From Clostridiaceae bacterium Marseille-Q4143 (lineage in GTDB: Bacteria > Bacillota > Clostridia > Lachnospirales > Lachnospiraceae): 64,000 nt of DNA. Position 1 is the first letter of the stretch, and each line of letters begins with the position of its first letter. The notes under the pieces were generated by a model. It saw nothing but the letters and a program-made list of their open reading frames with translations. It was not told the origin of the DNA and ran no database searches. The DNA lies in assembly GCA_018228645.1 (NCBI GenBank), contig CP073693.1:1448001-1512000 (forward strand). Direction: 5' to 3'. Shown here one piece after another: positions 46,240 through 53,692 of the stretch. The position numbers and the translations under genes were made by a program.

Positions 46240-48114
46240 ATGAAGAAGATTTGGAATACAACAACGAAAAACTGGGTATACGGAATACTGGCATGCATGG
46301 CACTCATGATTACGCTCAATGCGGATTTGAGCAGTATCAGTGCAGAAGCTGCACAGGGTGGATTTTTCAATGTTCTTGCCATGACGATCAAGAAGCTGGA
46401 ATATGTTCTTCCGGTATTTACCTATCGGGATGGACTGCTGGCACTTCTGGTACTGTTCTTTTTTCAGAAGACAACGATCTGTCAGGAGAGCGGCATTTCG
46501 CCATGGAGCGTCCGGATTCCCGCAGGTTTTACTGCTTTTTTCCTGGTATTTGGCTACAGCTTTTACTATACAAATTCCTGGAATCTGATCATTATGGACA
46601 AGCTGCATCTGTTTCTGGCAGCGGTTATGATGGTGGGTTATTATGCACTGTTTGTGAGGATCTTTCATCTTGTTGTGGATAAACTTCCGATTTTAGCGGC
46701 AGCATGTGGAGAACGTCCCGGAAAATGGTCGGAACTGGTCTTTGAACGGCATGCGTTCTGGGGACCGTTTCTGGTAATTCTGATTTGCTGGATGCCGTAC
46801 ATTCTGGCAAAATTTCCTGCTGCATCCATGCCGGAGACACTGGCGGAGATGCGGCAGTTCTACTGGAATGATATCAATAACTATTATCCGCCCATGCACA
46901 CCATTTTGTTAAGCCTTGTGATGCAGCTTGGAAATGCAGTTCATTCCTATACATTAGGATTTTTCCTGAATCTGGTACTGCAGCTTGGAATGCTGTTATC
47001 TGCATTTGCTTACGGATTTACGCTGATGAGAAGATGGCAGACCCCTTATAAGCTTCGCTGGGCAGCCCTTGCCATTATCTGTATTGTAGAATTTTTCCCG
47101 ATGGAATCCACCGTGGTGGAGAAGGATATCCCGTATGCGGCCTGCGTGATCTTCCTGGTGCTGCTCCTTTATGAACTGGTGCGGCAGATGCACAAGGGAA
47201 ATGGAATGAACCGTGTGCAGATGGCAGGATATGTACTGGCCTGCATCGGAACAGCGGGATTTCGAAATGAGGGAATTTACCTGGTACTGGTGTCCGGTAT
47301 TGCTGTGACTTTCTATGTGATGCACACATGGTGGAAAGAGGACCGCAGGAAATGCGGCAGAGTATTGCTGACCGTGCTGCTTCCGGTATTGCTGGTGCTG
47401 TTTTATCAGAAGGGATTGCTTCCGGCCTGCGGTGTTGCCGACAACGGACCAAAGGAAGCGCTCTCCATTCCATTTCAGCAGACAGCGCGCTATGTGAGAG
47501 ATTATGGATATGAGATTTCTGAGGAAGATGCGGAGATTATTTCCCGGGTGCTGGATTATGAGAATCTGGCGGAGAAGTATGATCCGATCACGTCTGATCC
47601 GGTCAAATATACCTATCACGCAGAAACGACAGAGGATCTGACTGCTTACTTTGGACTCTGGTTCCGGCAGCTTCTGAAACATCCGGGAAGTGCAGTGGAG
47701 GCTACCATGAACAATGCCTATGGATGGTTTTATCAGGAAGGATATGCCCAGAACTATATGATGACATCCAAGATCGACGGTCAGGATGTGCGCTGGGAAA
47801 TCAACCAGCCAGCTAAACTGGCAGGTGTCCGTCAGGTTATGGAACGTGTGGCCAAATGGCTGTCCCGTGTTCCGGTGGTGAACTGGTTTGAAAATGCGGG
47901 CATCGTGTCATGGTTTACCATCCTTCTGACAGCCTTCCTGATCGGAGCAGGAAGAAAGCGGTATCTTCTGCCGATGGCTCCGGTGCTGACAGCCCTCATG
48001 GTGTGCATTGCAGCACCGACCTTCAATTATCAGATGAGGTATATTATGCCGATCATGTTCTGTGTGCCGTTCTATGCGGCCATGGCTGTGCAGGCATTGA
48101 GAGAAAAATTGTGA
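46240..48114 (+). CDS. Large polytopic membrane protein (DUF6020-like)
   Basis: 624 residues with about 12 membrane helices and one larger extracytoplasmic loop (about 410-540). The pattern is that of GT-C-type glycosyltransferases or a family I recall as DUF6020; no catalytic motif is certain. It begins 10 bp after the phosphatase gene and ends the glycan locus at a terminator. Confidence 0.75.
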   Translation: MKKIWNTTTKNWVYGILACMALMITLNADLSSISAEAAQGGFFNVLAMTIKKLEYVLPVFTYRDGLLALLVLFFFQKTTICQESGISPWSVRIPAGFTAFFLVFGYSFYYTNSWNLIIMDKLHLFLAAVMMVGYYALFVRIFHLVVDKLPILAAACGERPGKWSELVFERHAFWGPFLVILICWMPYILAKFPAASMPETLAEMRQFYWNDINNYYPPMHTILLSLVMQLGNAVHSYTLGFFLNLVLQLGMLLSAFAYGFTLMRRWQTPYKLRWAALAIICIVEFFPMESTVVEKDIPYAACVIFLVLLLYELVRQMHKGNGMNRVQMAGYVLACIGTAGFRNEGIYLVLVSGIAVTFYVMHTWWKEDRRKCGRVLLTVLLPVLLVLFYQKGLLPACGVADNGPKEALSIPFQQTARYVRDYGYEISEEDAEIISRVLDYENLAEKYDPITSDPVKYTYHAETTEDLTAYFGLWFRQLLKHPGSAVEATMNNAYGWFYQEGYAQNYMMTSKIDGQDVRWEINQPAKLAGVRQVMERVAKWLSRVPVVNWFENAGIVSWFTILLTAFLIGAGRKRYLLPMAPVLTALMVCIAAPTFNYQMRYIMPIMFCVPFYAAMAVQALREKL

Positions 48115-48115
48115 T

Positions 48116-48166
48116 AAAAAAGACCGGGATTCCGGCTGGTTTTACAGCAGGAATTTCGGTCTTTTT
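48116..48166. terminator. Bidirectional terminator
   Basis: AAAAAGACCG (48116-48125) pairs with CGGTCTTTTT (48157-48166), with inner GGATTCC/GGAATT and GCTG/CAGC stems. It serves the glycan locus and the minus-strand methyltransferase. Confidence 0.8.
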
Positions 48167-48181
48167 GTGCTATGTGGGGAT

Positions 48182-49384
48182 TTATTTTTCTTCCACCACC
48201 TGGAAAATAAAGAACTTAAGATAATAACTTTCATCTGCGGCCCACAGGATCGGATGATCCGGAGCCTGAGTGCGGAACTCCACCTGACGAAGTCGTTTGT
48301 GAGTAGCTTTGGCAGCTTCCTTTACAGTCTTTGCCAGCAGCTCCTGCGTCATAAAGTGAGAGCAGGAACAGGTGGCAAAATAACCACCGTCTTTTACCAG
48401 CTTCAGACCTTTCATGTTGATTTCACGATAGCCCTTGATGGCATTTTTAGTGGCTTCTCTGGATTTTGTAAAAGCAGGCGGATCAAGGATAACCACATCG
48501 TACTTTTCGCCGGCAGCAGCAAGCTTCGGTAATTCATCCAGCACATTGGCACAGCGGAAGTGGACGGTGTCCTGCAGTCCGTTAAGGCGTGCGTTGGCTT
48601 CAGCCTGAGAGACTGCATATTCAGAGATATCAAGTCCGGTCACATCACTGGCACCTGCAATACCGGCATTCAGCGCAAAGGTTCCCATATGGGTAAAACA
48701 GTCCAGCACTTTTTTGCCTTTGCAGATGCGCTGCATGGCAAGTCGGTTATATTTCTGATCCAGGAAAAATCCAGTCTTCTGACCGTTTGCCACATCTACC
48801 AGATAGTGTACACCGTTTTCAACGATTTCTACGGTGGTGTCAAATTCCTCTCCGATAAAGCCCTTTACTTTTGGAAGTCCCTCTTTGGTTCGTTCGTTGG
48901 CATCGCTTCGTTCGTAGACGCCGCGGATCGTGATGCCGTCTTTGGCCAGCAGTTCTCTTAAAATTATTACGATCTCTTCTTTGAAAGCTTCCATTCCGAG
49001 AGCCAGACACTCTACTACCAGGATATCTTCATATTTGTCAATGACCAGTCCGGGGAGAAAATCTGCCTCACCGAAAATAATCCGGCAAGAGGAAGTATCC
49101 ACGGTAGTTTTCCGATAGTCCCATGCATTTTTCACCCGCATGGTTAAGAATGCGTGATCGATTTCCTGATCAGCTTTTCTCGTCATCATACGGATGCGGA
49201 TTTTTGAATTCTGGTTAATAAATCCGCTTCCCATAGGGTAACCGTCAAAATCGTGGACAGTTACCAAATCGCCATTCTTGAACCGCCCGGTAATGGTATC
49301 TATCTCGTTATCAAAAACCCAGGCTCCGCCGGATTTGATTGTGCGGCCCTCGCCCTTTTTCAATGTTACAATCGTGTGATACAT
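48182..49384 (-). CDS. RlmI/YwbD-like rRNA (cytosine-C5) methyltransferase
   Basis: 400 residues from ATG 49384, with AGAGGA upstream. N-terminal PUA-like domain (KSGGAWVFDNEI), then a Rossmann methyltransferase with KVLDCFTHMGTFALNAG, VTGLDISEYAV and the motif VILDPPAFTKS. RlmI of E. coli modifies 23S rRNA C1962; the Firmicute homologue is less studied. The upstream frame extension is rejected because it runs through its own promoter. Confidence 0.88.
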   Translation of the reverse strand: MYHTIVTLKKGEGRTIKSGGAWVFDNEIDTITGRFKNGDLVTVHDFDGYPMGSGFINQNSKIRIRMMTRKADQEIDHAFLTMRVKNAWDYRKTTVDTSSCRIIFGEADFLPGLVIDKYEDILVVECLALGMEAFKEEIVIILRELLAKDGITIRGVYERSDANERTKEGLPKVKGFIGEEFDTTVEIVENGVHYLVDVANGQKTGFFLDQKYNRLAMQRICKGKKVLDCFTHMGTFALNAGIAGASDVTGLDISEYAVSQAEANARLNGLQDTVHFRCANVLDELPKLAAAGEKYDVVILDPPAFTKSREATKNAIKGYREINMKGLKLVKDGGYFATCSCSHFMTQELLAKTVKEAAKATHKRLRQVEFRTQAPDHPILWAADESYYLKFFIFQVVEEK

Positions 49385-49439
49385 AAAATCCTCTTTCTGT
49401 GCTGTTTCCTTACAGCTTTTGTATTTATAATCTGTTTTT

Positions 49440-49468
49440 AGTTTAGCGGTTGAAAAAAGCAGTGTCAA
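49440..49468 (-). promoter_or_regulatory. Sigma-A promoter for the RlmI-like gene
   Basis: On the minus strand TTGACA (49468-49463), 17-bp spacer, TAAACT (49445-49440). It overlaps divergent plus-strand promoter elements. Confidence 0.65.
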
Positions 49469-49500
49469 GAGGTATAAGGCGTGGGAAACGGGCCATACTC
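49450..49500 (+). promoter_or_regulatory. Sigma-G-like and sigma-A-like promoters for the SASP leader
   Basis: GTATA (49472-49476), 17-bp spacer, CATACTC (49494-49500) fits the forespore sigma-G pattern GHATR/CATWHTA at all but the last base. A sigma-A-like TTGAAA (49450-49455), 17 bp, TATAAG (49473-49478) overlaps it. Either would transcribe the structured leader and the SASP gene. Confidence 0.5.
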
Positions 49501-49524
49501 TTTTTAGGTTATAGTTTCTTGAAT

Positions 49525-49680
49525 CCAGCCAGTTGAAAGTGACAGGCTGTGAAGAGGAACCGCTTGCGCTAAGTCCTCGATCCAGCGGTACTAACATTCG
49601 AACATCGCTGAATGCTCGTTCTCATGAAGTACCGGGACTGCGGACGTTCCCTTCACAGGCTATCACTTCCGCCTGGCTGG
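49525..49680 (+). ncRNA. Long structured leader RNA of the SASP gene
   Basis: A nearly continuous nested hairpin. CCAGCCAG (49525-49532) pairs with CTGGCTGG (49673-49680). After a symmetric 4x4 internal loop, the 18-nt arms 49537-49554 and 49651-49668 pair with two mismatches. Then GGAACCGC pairs with GCGG...TTCC, AGTCC with GGACT, and CGGTACT with AGTACCG around an apical region carrying CATTC/GAATG. It lies between the promoter and the SASP start. It could be a cis-regulatory leader or a separate small RNA; I match it to no known family. Confidence 0.6.
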
Positions 49681-49742
49681 TAATCAGTGAATTATAATTA
49701 AAACTAGCTGTTATAACGAAGGAGTAGCAGAAAGGAGTATCT

Positions 49743-49934
49743 ATGGATTTTAACCAGTTAGAAGAGAGCGATCGGATGAAGTATGAAATTGCGGAAGAAC
49801 TGGGATTGCTTGAGAAAGTGCAGAAGGGTGGCTGGAAATCTCTATCATCCAGAGAGACCGGAAAGATCGGCGGGATCTTAAGCACCAGACGGAAAGCACA
49901 GGCGAAAAAAGAAAGACCGGATGTTGCAGAATAG
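49743..49934 (+). CDS. Small acid-soluble spore protein, alpha/beta type
   Basis: 63 residues. The segment MKYEIAEELGL carries the family's first block with a germination-protease-like site (E-I-A), and LSSRETGKIGGILSTRR corresponds to the second block with GxIGG, both involved in DNA binding. Such proteins coat and protect spore DNA and are degraded on germination. AAAGGAG precedes ATG 49743. Transcription from a forespore promoter is suggested upstream. Confidence 0.8.
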   Translation: MDFNQLEESDRMKYEIAEELGLLEKVQKGGWKSLSSRETGKIGGILSTRRKAQAKKERPDVAE

Positions 49935-49951
49935 ATGGAGTCATCTATTCT
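49928..49951 (+). terminator. Hairpin at the SASP stop codon
   Basis: AGAATAGATG (49928-49937) and CATCTATTCT (49942-49951) form a perfect 10-bp stem with a GAGT loop. The T-run is weak (TTTT at about 49963), so termination is probable, not certain. Confidence 0.55.
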
Positions 49952-50397
49952 GTATCAGTCCCTTTTGCGAGATTTTAACAGTCATTTTTTATTTTGTAGG
50001 GCAGATAGAAAATAAAAGTTATTTTTTGCCCAATCAGGCAGTGCAGACACGCGAAAATTCTAAAAAAAAATAAGTCTTGTTACTTGATTTGGACATATAG
50101 AAAATCTGTGATATCAGATGCCCAGAAAATTAGGAAAATTTTGGCAAAAGATGCATAAGAATCTCTATATGTCCAATTTGTTTAATTTATGAAACTATAT
50201 AGCGAAAAATATTTTTTTCGCTGCAAATATTGGGCGTGGAGAGACACAAACATTCCATATACCCAAATGGATCAGCTGCGAGGGAAGTGCTGCCTTCATA
50301 CAAAATATTCCACAAGAGGGGCGAAGTCTATCGTCCGGCCTCCGGTTTCATGAAACCATGCAGGAATGGTGTGATAAATAAAAAGGAGGCTGTACGT
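49952..50397. other. AT-rich intergenic stretch with nested inverted repeats
   Basis: No credible gene. It contains GGGCA/TGCCC arms near 50000 and 50030, a perfect 13-bp inverted repeat TTGGACATATAGA (50089-50101) with its partner at 50164-50176, and an AGCGAAAAA/TTTTTCGCT hairpin at 50201-50222. Base composition is clearly lower in G+C than the flanks, which suggests foreign or decayed DNA. Confidence 0.6.
50089..50176. repeat. 88-bp element bounded by a 13-bp inverted repeat
   Basis: TTGGACATATAGA and TCTATATGTCCAA enclose 62 bp that include a smaller ATCTG/CAGAT palindrome. No clear target-site duplication is visible. Confidence 0.5.
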
Positions 50398-50535
50398 ATG
50401 CTATTTCTTGAATATCTCCAATGCTCTGCCTGTCAGAAGGCAAAAAAATGGTTGGATGAGCATCAGATTTCCTGTGAAGACCGTCACATTATGGAGAACA
50501 ATCCGACGTCTGATCAGATGCGAATAGGAGCCTGA
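50398..50535 (+). pseudogene. Truncated ArsC/Spx-family gene
   Basis: Starts normally at ATG 50398 behind AAAAAGGAGG. The first 41 residues match the ArsC/Spx thioredoxin-like fold: LEYLQCSACQKAKKWLDEH with a CxxC redox motif, and NPTSDQM. The frame then stops after four unrelated residues; the family is normally about 115 residues. The break at about 50520 joins the tail of the opposing HTH gene, which points to a deletion. Confidence 0.7.
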
Positions 50536-51191
50536 TAATCAGCACCCAGCATCTGCTTTTTCTTTTCCTGAAACTGCCAGAAATAGTTTTCTTCCACATC
50601 GGACCAGGAGTGGGTGGCGCGGTCGTAGACCTGAAGAAATCCTTCCAGTTCCGGATGCTGGCGTACGGTATTATTCAAGTATTCTTCACCGGTCAGGGGA
50701 TTGATCTCACCTGCCGGACGGACACGGCGGAATGCTTCAGGGATCTGGAAAGTGATGCGGTCTCCGTTCTCCAGGGTGCGGTCAATCATGTCATCCGTAC
50801 CAGAAGAATTCTGATCTGTATTCTTTTCAGAAAGCGTCGGGGATGGAGTCTGGGACATTGGAGGTACTGCAATATCAGTTTCATTCTCCATATCCGGAAG
50901 GAAAGAAGGCTGTGCCATATGAGGCGGCAATTCTCTGGCTGCCTGCGGCCATGCATATTCGGACGCGATGCGGTCGGCAGGCTCCAGTCGTATGGAAACC
51001 CGGTATCCGAGAAGGCCGGCAATCGTGTACATATCCTGCTCCGGGAAATTATCCCGTTTTAGTCGCTGGGTCAGATTCTGTCGGGACATGGGCTGTCCGG
51101 TAGACTGGGTATAGAGATCTGCCAGATCTTTGATGGTCATATGTTTTCTGTTCAGCAGTATTTTAATCTGTTCGCCAAATGATAATTCCAT
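50514..51191 (-). CDS. HTH-domain protein, unknown function
   Basis: 225 residues, AAGGAGG before ATG 51191. The first 70 residues form a Cro/C1-type helix-turn-helix with GEQIKILLNRKHMTIKDLA and MSRQNLTQRLKRDNF. A polar Pro/Ser-rich linker (about 75-140) and a C-terminal region with GEINPLTGEEYLNN and WSDVEENYFW follow; that part is unknown. It is divergent from the Csp-type protease and may regulate it. Its 3' end overlaps the truncated ArsC gene. Confidence 0.75.
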   Translation of the reverse strand: MELSFGEQIKILLNRKHMTIKDLADLYTQSTGQPMSRQNLTQRLKRDNFPEQDMYTIAGLLGYRVSIRLEPADRIASEYAWPQAARELPPHMAQPSFLPDMENETDIAVPPMSQTPSPTLSEKNTDQNSSGTDDMIDRTLENGDRITFQIPEAFRRVRPAGEINPLTGEEYLNNTVRQHPELEGFLQVYDRATHSWSDVEENYFWQFQEKKKQMLGADYQAPIRI

Positions 51192-51316
51192 AAGAGCCTC
51201 CTTCTTTCAGGTGTATATTCTGTGGTTATGATTATAATACAGAGACCTGACGATGTAAATTAGAAAGTTTCTTTTCCGATTATCCGGAATAAAATAAAAT
51301 AAAAAGGATTTGGCGC

Positions 51317-53029
51317 ATGAACAGTCAGAAAGCAGATAATGATCTGAACCTGGCACTGGATGCCAGGGAAGAAGAACGGGAACGGTCTCTGAACCTGAAT
51401 GTAGGTTATGACAGGGAAGACCGGACGTGGGAGTTGATTGTCAAATATTCCGGGAGCCTGGAACGGATTGCTTCGGATGCCATGCAGGTAACGGAATTAT
51501 CCAACGAATATGCAATTTTAAGAGTACGGGAGTCGCTGGTGGAGACACTGGCGGCTCTTCCTGAAATTGAATATATGGAAAAACCGCATCGTCTGTATTT
51601 TCAAAGAGAAAATGGAAAGAGCGTTTCCTGTGTGAATCCAGTGCAGAGAGCGCCCTTGTCACTCACAGGAAAAGGAGTGCTGATAGCAGTGCTTGATTCC
51701 GGCGTGGATTATACCCATCCAGAATTTCGGAATGTCGATGGTACGACCCGGATACGGGCATACTGGGATCAGACAGGTACAGGAACTTCAACGGATGGAT
51801 GGTTACAGCCAGCAGAGCTTCCACCGGAGGGGTTTCATCAGGGGGTAGAATATAGTCAGGAACAGATAAATGAAGCGCTTATATCTGGAAAGAAGCTGCC
51901 AATGATCGACAGCAATGGTCATGGAACCGCAGTAGCTGCTATTGCGGCAGGAACCGGAGGCGTTGCGCCGGACAGTGAACTTCTGGTGGTGAAGCTTGGC
52001 ATTCCCGGGGAGACTGGATTCCCCAGAACCACGGAACTGATGGAGGGATTGGACTATGTGCTTCGAAAGGCACTGGAATACAGGATGCCGGTGGCAGTGA
52101 ATATCAGTTTTGGAAATACCTATGGATCTCACAGGGGGACCAGTCTTCTGGAAACTTATTTTGACGATATGAGCAGCCGTTGGAAAAATGTGATCTGTGT
52201 AGGTAGCGGAAATGAAGGAAACAGAGCTGGACACACGGCAGAAAATTTAACCGGGGTGAAGGAGCAGCTGGTGGAACTGACAGTAGCCTCCTATGAACCG
52301 GCATTGAGTATACAAATATGGAAGAATTATGTGGATCGATTTCAGATCTATCTGACAGCACCGGATGGAACGACAGTCGGTCCTTTTTATGAACAGCCGC
52401 CTGCTCAACGCTATCTGACGGGCAGAACAGAACTGTTGGTCTATTACGGGGAACCTGGCCCTTACAGCGTGGATCAGGAAATCTTTATCGAGATGATCCC
52501 ACTTAGTGAATATATAGATGCAGGGGTGTGGACGATCCGGTTGGTTTCGGAAAAGATTGTGGATGGAGCCTGGCAGATGTGGCTTCCGGGAAGTGCGGCT
52601 CTGGGAAGCGATACACGTTTTTTACGTCCGGTAGAAGAGACGACGCTTACCATTCCCTCCACCGCATCCAAGGTCATTACCGTGGGGGCTTATGATGCGC
52701 GGACCAATGCCTATGCAGACTTCTCCGGTCGGGGCGGCAGAAGTGGAATTCAGAAGCCGGATCTTGTGGCACCTGGTGTGGATATTCTGACTGCCGCGCC
52801 TGATGGCAGATATACCCGCCAGACCGGCACTTCCTTCGCCGTGCCCTTCGCCACCGGTGCCGCGGCTTTGCTCATGCAGTATGGGATTATCAATGGAAAT
52901 GATCCCTATCTCTATGGGGAAAAAGTGAAGGCATATCTCCGCCGCGGTGCTGCTCCGCTGCCAGGGATTCGGGAGTATCCCGATGAGCGGGTGGGGTATG
53001 GGGAGGACGTTATAATAAGGTTACATTGA
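51317..53029 (+). CDS. Csp-like subtilisin-family (S8) serine protease
   Basis: 570 residues, no signal peptide. An N-terminal inhibitory propeptide-like domain (about 25-100) is followed by the S8 catalytic domain with Asp in VLDSGVDYTHPEF (about residue 127), His in NGHGTAVAAI (about 201), oxyanion Asn in SGNEGN and Ser in GTSFAVPFATG (about 505). A jellyroll-like insert separates the last two. This layout is that of the clostridial germination proteases CspA/B/C, which process SleC. The full triad indicates activity. The SleC-like gene at 29 kb could be a substrate; inference. Confidence 0.85.
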   Translation: MNSQKADNDLNLALDAREEERERSLNLNVGYDREDRTWELIVKYSGSLERIASDAMQVTELSNEYAILRVRESLVETLAALPEIEYMEKPHRLYFQRENGKSVSCVNPVQRAPLSLTGKGVLIAVLDSGVDYTHPEFRNVDGTTRIRAYWDQTGTGTSTDGWLQPAELPPEGFHQGVEYSQEQINEALISGKKLPMIDSNGHGTAVAAIAAGTGGVAPDSELLVVKLGIPGETGFPRTTELMEGLDYVLRKALEYRMPVAVNISFGNTYGSHRGTSLLETYFDDMSSRWKNVICVGSGNEGNRAGHTAENLTGVKEQLVELTVASYEPALSIQIWKNYVDRFQIYLTAPDGTTVGPFYEQPPAQRYLTGRTELLVYYGEPGPYSVDQEIFIEMIPLSEYIDAGVWTIRLVSEKIVDGAWQMWLPGSAALGSDTRFLRPVEETTLTIPSTASKVITVGAYDARTNAYADFSGRGGRSGIQKPDLVAPGVDILTAAPDGRYTRQTGTSFAVPFATGAAALLMQYGIINGNDPYLYGEKVKAYLRRGAAPLPGIREYPDERVGYGEDVIIRLH

Positions 53030-53162
53030 AGAAAGTCAGTAAAATCAAGTGTTTCCGTTCATTTTCCCAACACAGAAACGAAGCACTTTCACCATGATTT
53101 TGAAGAAAATCTGCCCGGGTTGGATTCAAAATGATATGGAAAGAAAGATTTGTAGCAATGAC

Positions 53163-53188
53163 GTAACATGAACAGTTGGTTCTGTTAC
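53163..53188. repeat. Inverted repeat at the left edge of the mobile element
   Basis: GTAACA (53163-53168) and TGTTAC (53183-53188), with inner GAAC/GTTC arms and a one-base bulge. It lies between the chromosomal protease gene and tnpV and could be part of an element end, an operator or a terminator. Confidence 0.4.
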
Positions 53189-53224
53189 AGACAACAGTTT
53201 AAACGAAAGAGAGGTCATAGGGAT

Positions 53225-53572
53225 ATGAAACTGACTTATACAAATGTAAATGGATACCTGATTCCGAACCTCACCTATAAATCCGGTGAGCAGATGGAAC
53301 AACTTGGCAAATATGGATTCTTACGCAGAGATTATCTGAAGAACCATCGGAATTCAACGTATCAGGTGATGCTTTTACAGGATTCCATTGGAGGGCATCT
53401 TCTGGAAGTGGACAAGGCAGCCAGAGAACGGGAAGAAGTGCTCCTGAAGCAGTTGGAAGAAAAAGAACCACTGCCAGATAAGGAGAAAAATCAGATGACA
53501 TGGGTAAGAGCAGCCAATCAGCACAGAGCGATTGCAGAAGAGATTATCCTGAAAGAATTGATTTATGTATAA
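53225..53572 (+). CDS. tnpV: Transposon-encoded protein TnpV
   Basis: 115 residues starting at ATG 53225 behind GAGAGG. The pattern YLIPNL...LGKYGFLRRDYLKNHR and the C-terminal TWVRAANQHRAIAEEIILKELIYV matches the TnpV family of Tn4451-type mobilizable elements, where it may act as an excision or accessory protein. It marks the left part of the mobile element. No recombinase gene is adjacent. Confidence 0.82.
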   Translation: MKLTYTNVNGYLIPNLTYKSGEQMEQLGKYGFLRRDYLKNHRNSTYQVMLLQDSIGGHLLEVDKAAREREEVLLKQLEEKEPLPDKEKNQMTWVRAANQHRAIAEEIILKELIYV

Positions 53573-53630
53573 GGAATGCCAGTAATCAATCTGGCAGGTA
53601 ACTGATAAAAATAGAATATTGTGAGCGAAG

Positions 53631-53672
53631 TAAGGCGTGAGTCATAAAATATGGCTTGCGTCTTTCTTTTTG
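53631..53672 (+). terminator. Terminator after tnpV
   Basis: GGCGTGAGTCAT pairs with ATGGCTTGCGTC through several wobble pairs, followed by TTTCTTTTT. Confidence 0.6.
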
Positions 53673-53692
53673 CCTGAAAGGAAGTGATAAGT

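Noticed and set aside
49525..49680. 6S RNA, RNase P RNA, SRP RNA or group II intron as identity of the structured leader
   Set aside because: Signature sequences of these RNAs are absent; only the general hairpin shape is similar.
49525..49680. MITE or insertion-sequence remnant as identity of the structured leader
   Set aside because: No target-site duplication is visible and the position between promoter and SASP gene suggests a leader, though a genome-wide copy search is needed to exclude it.
50230..50397. Longer N-terminus for the truncated ArsC/Spx gene
   Set aside because: The clear AAAAAGGAGG and family start are at 50398; upstream residues match nothing.
53047..53088. Terminator after the Csp-type protease
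   Set aside because: The imperfect AAGTG/CACTT stem has no T-run, so it is left unannotated.
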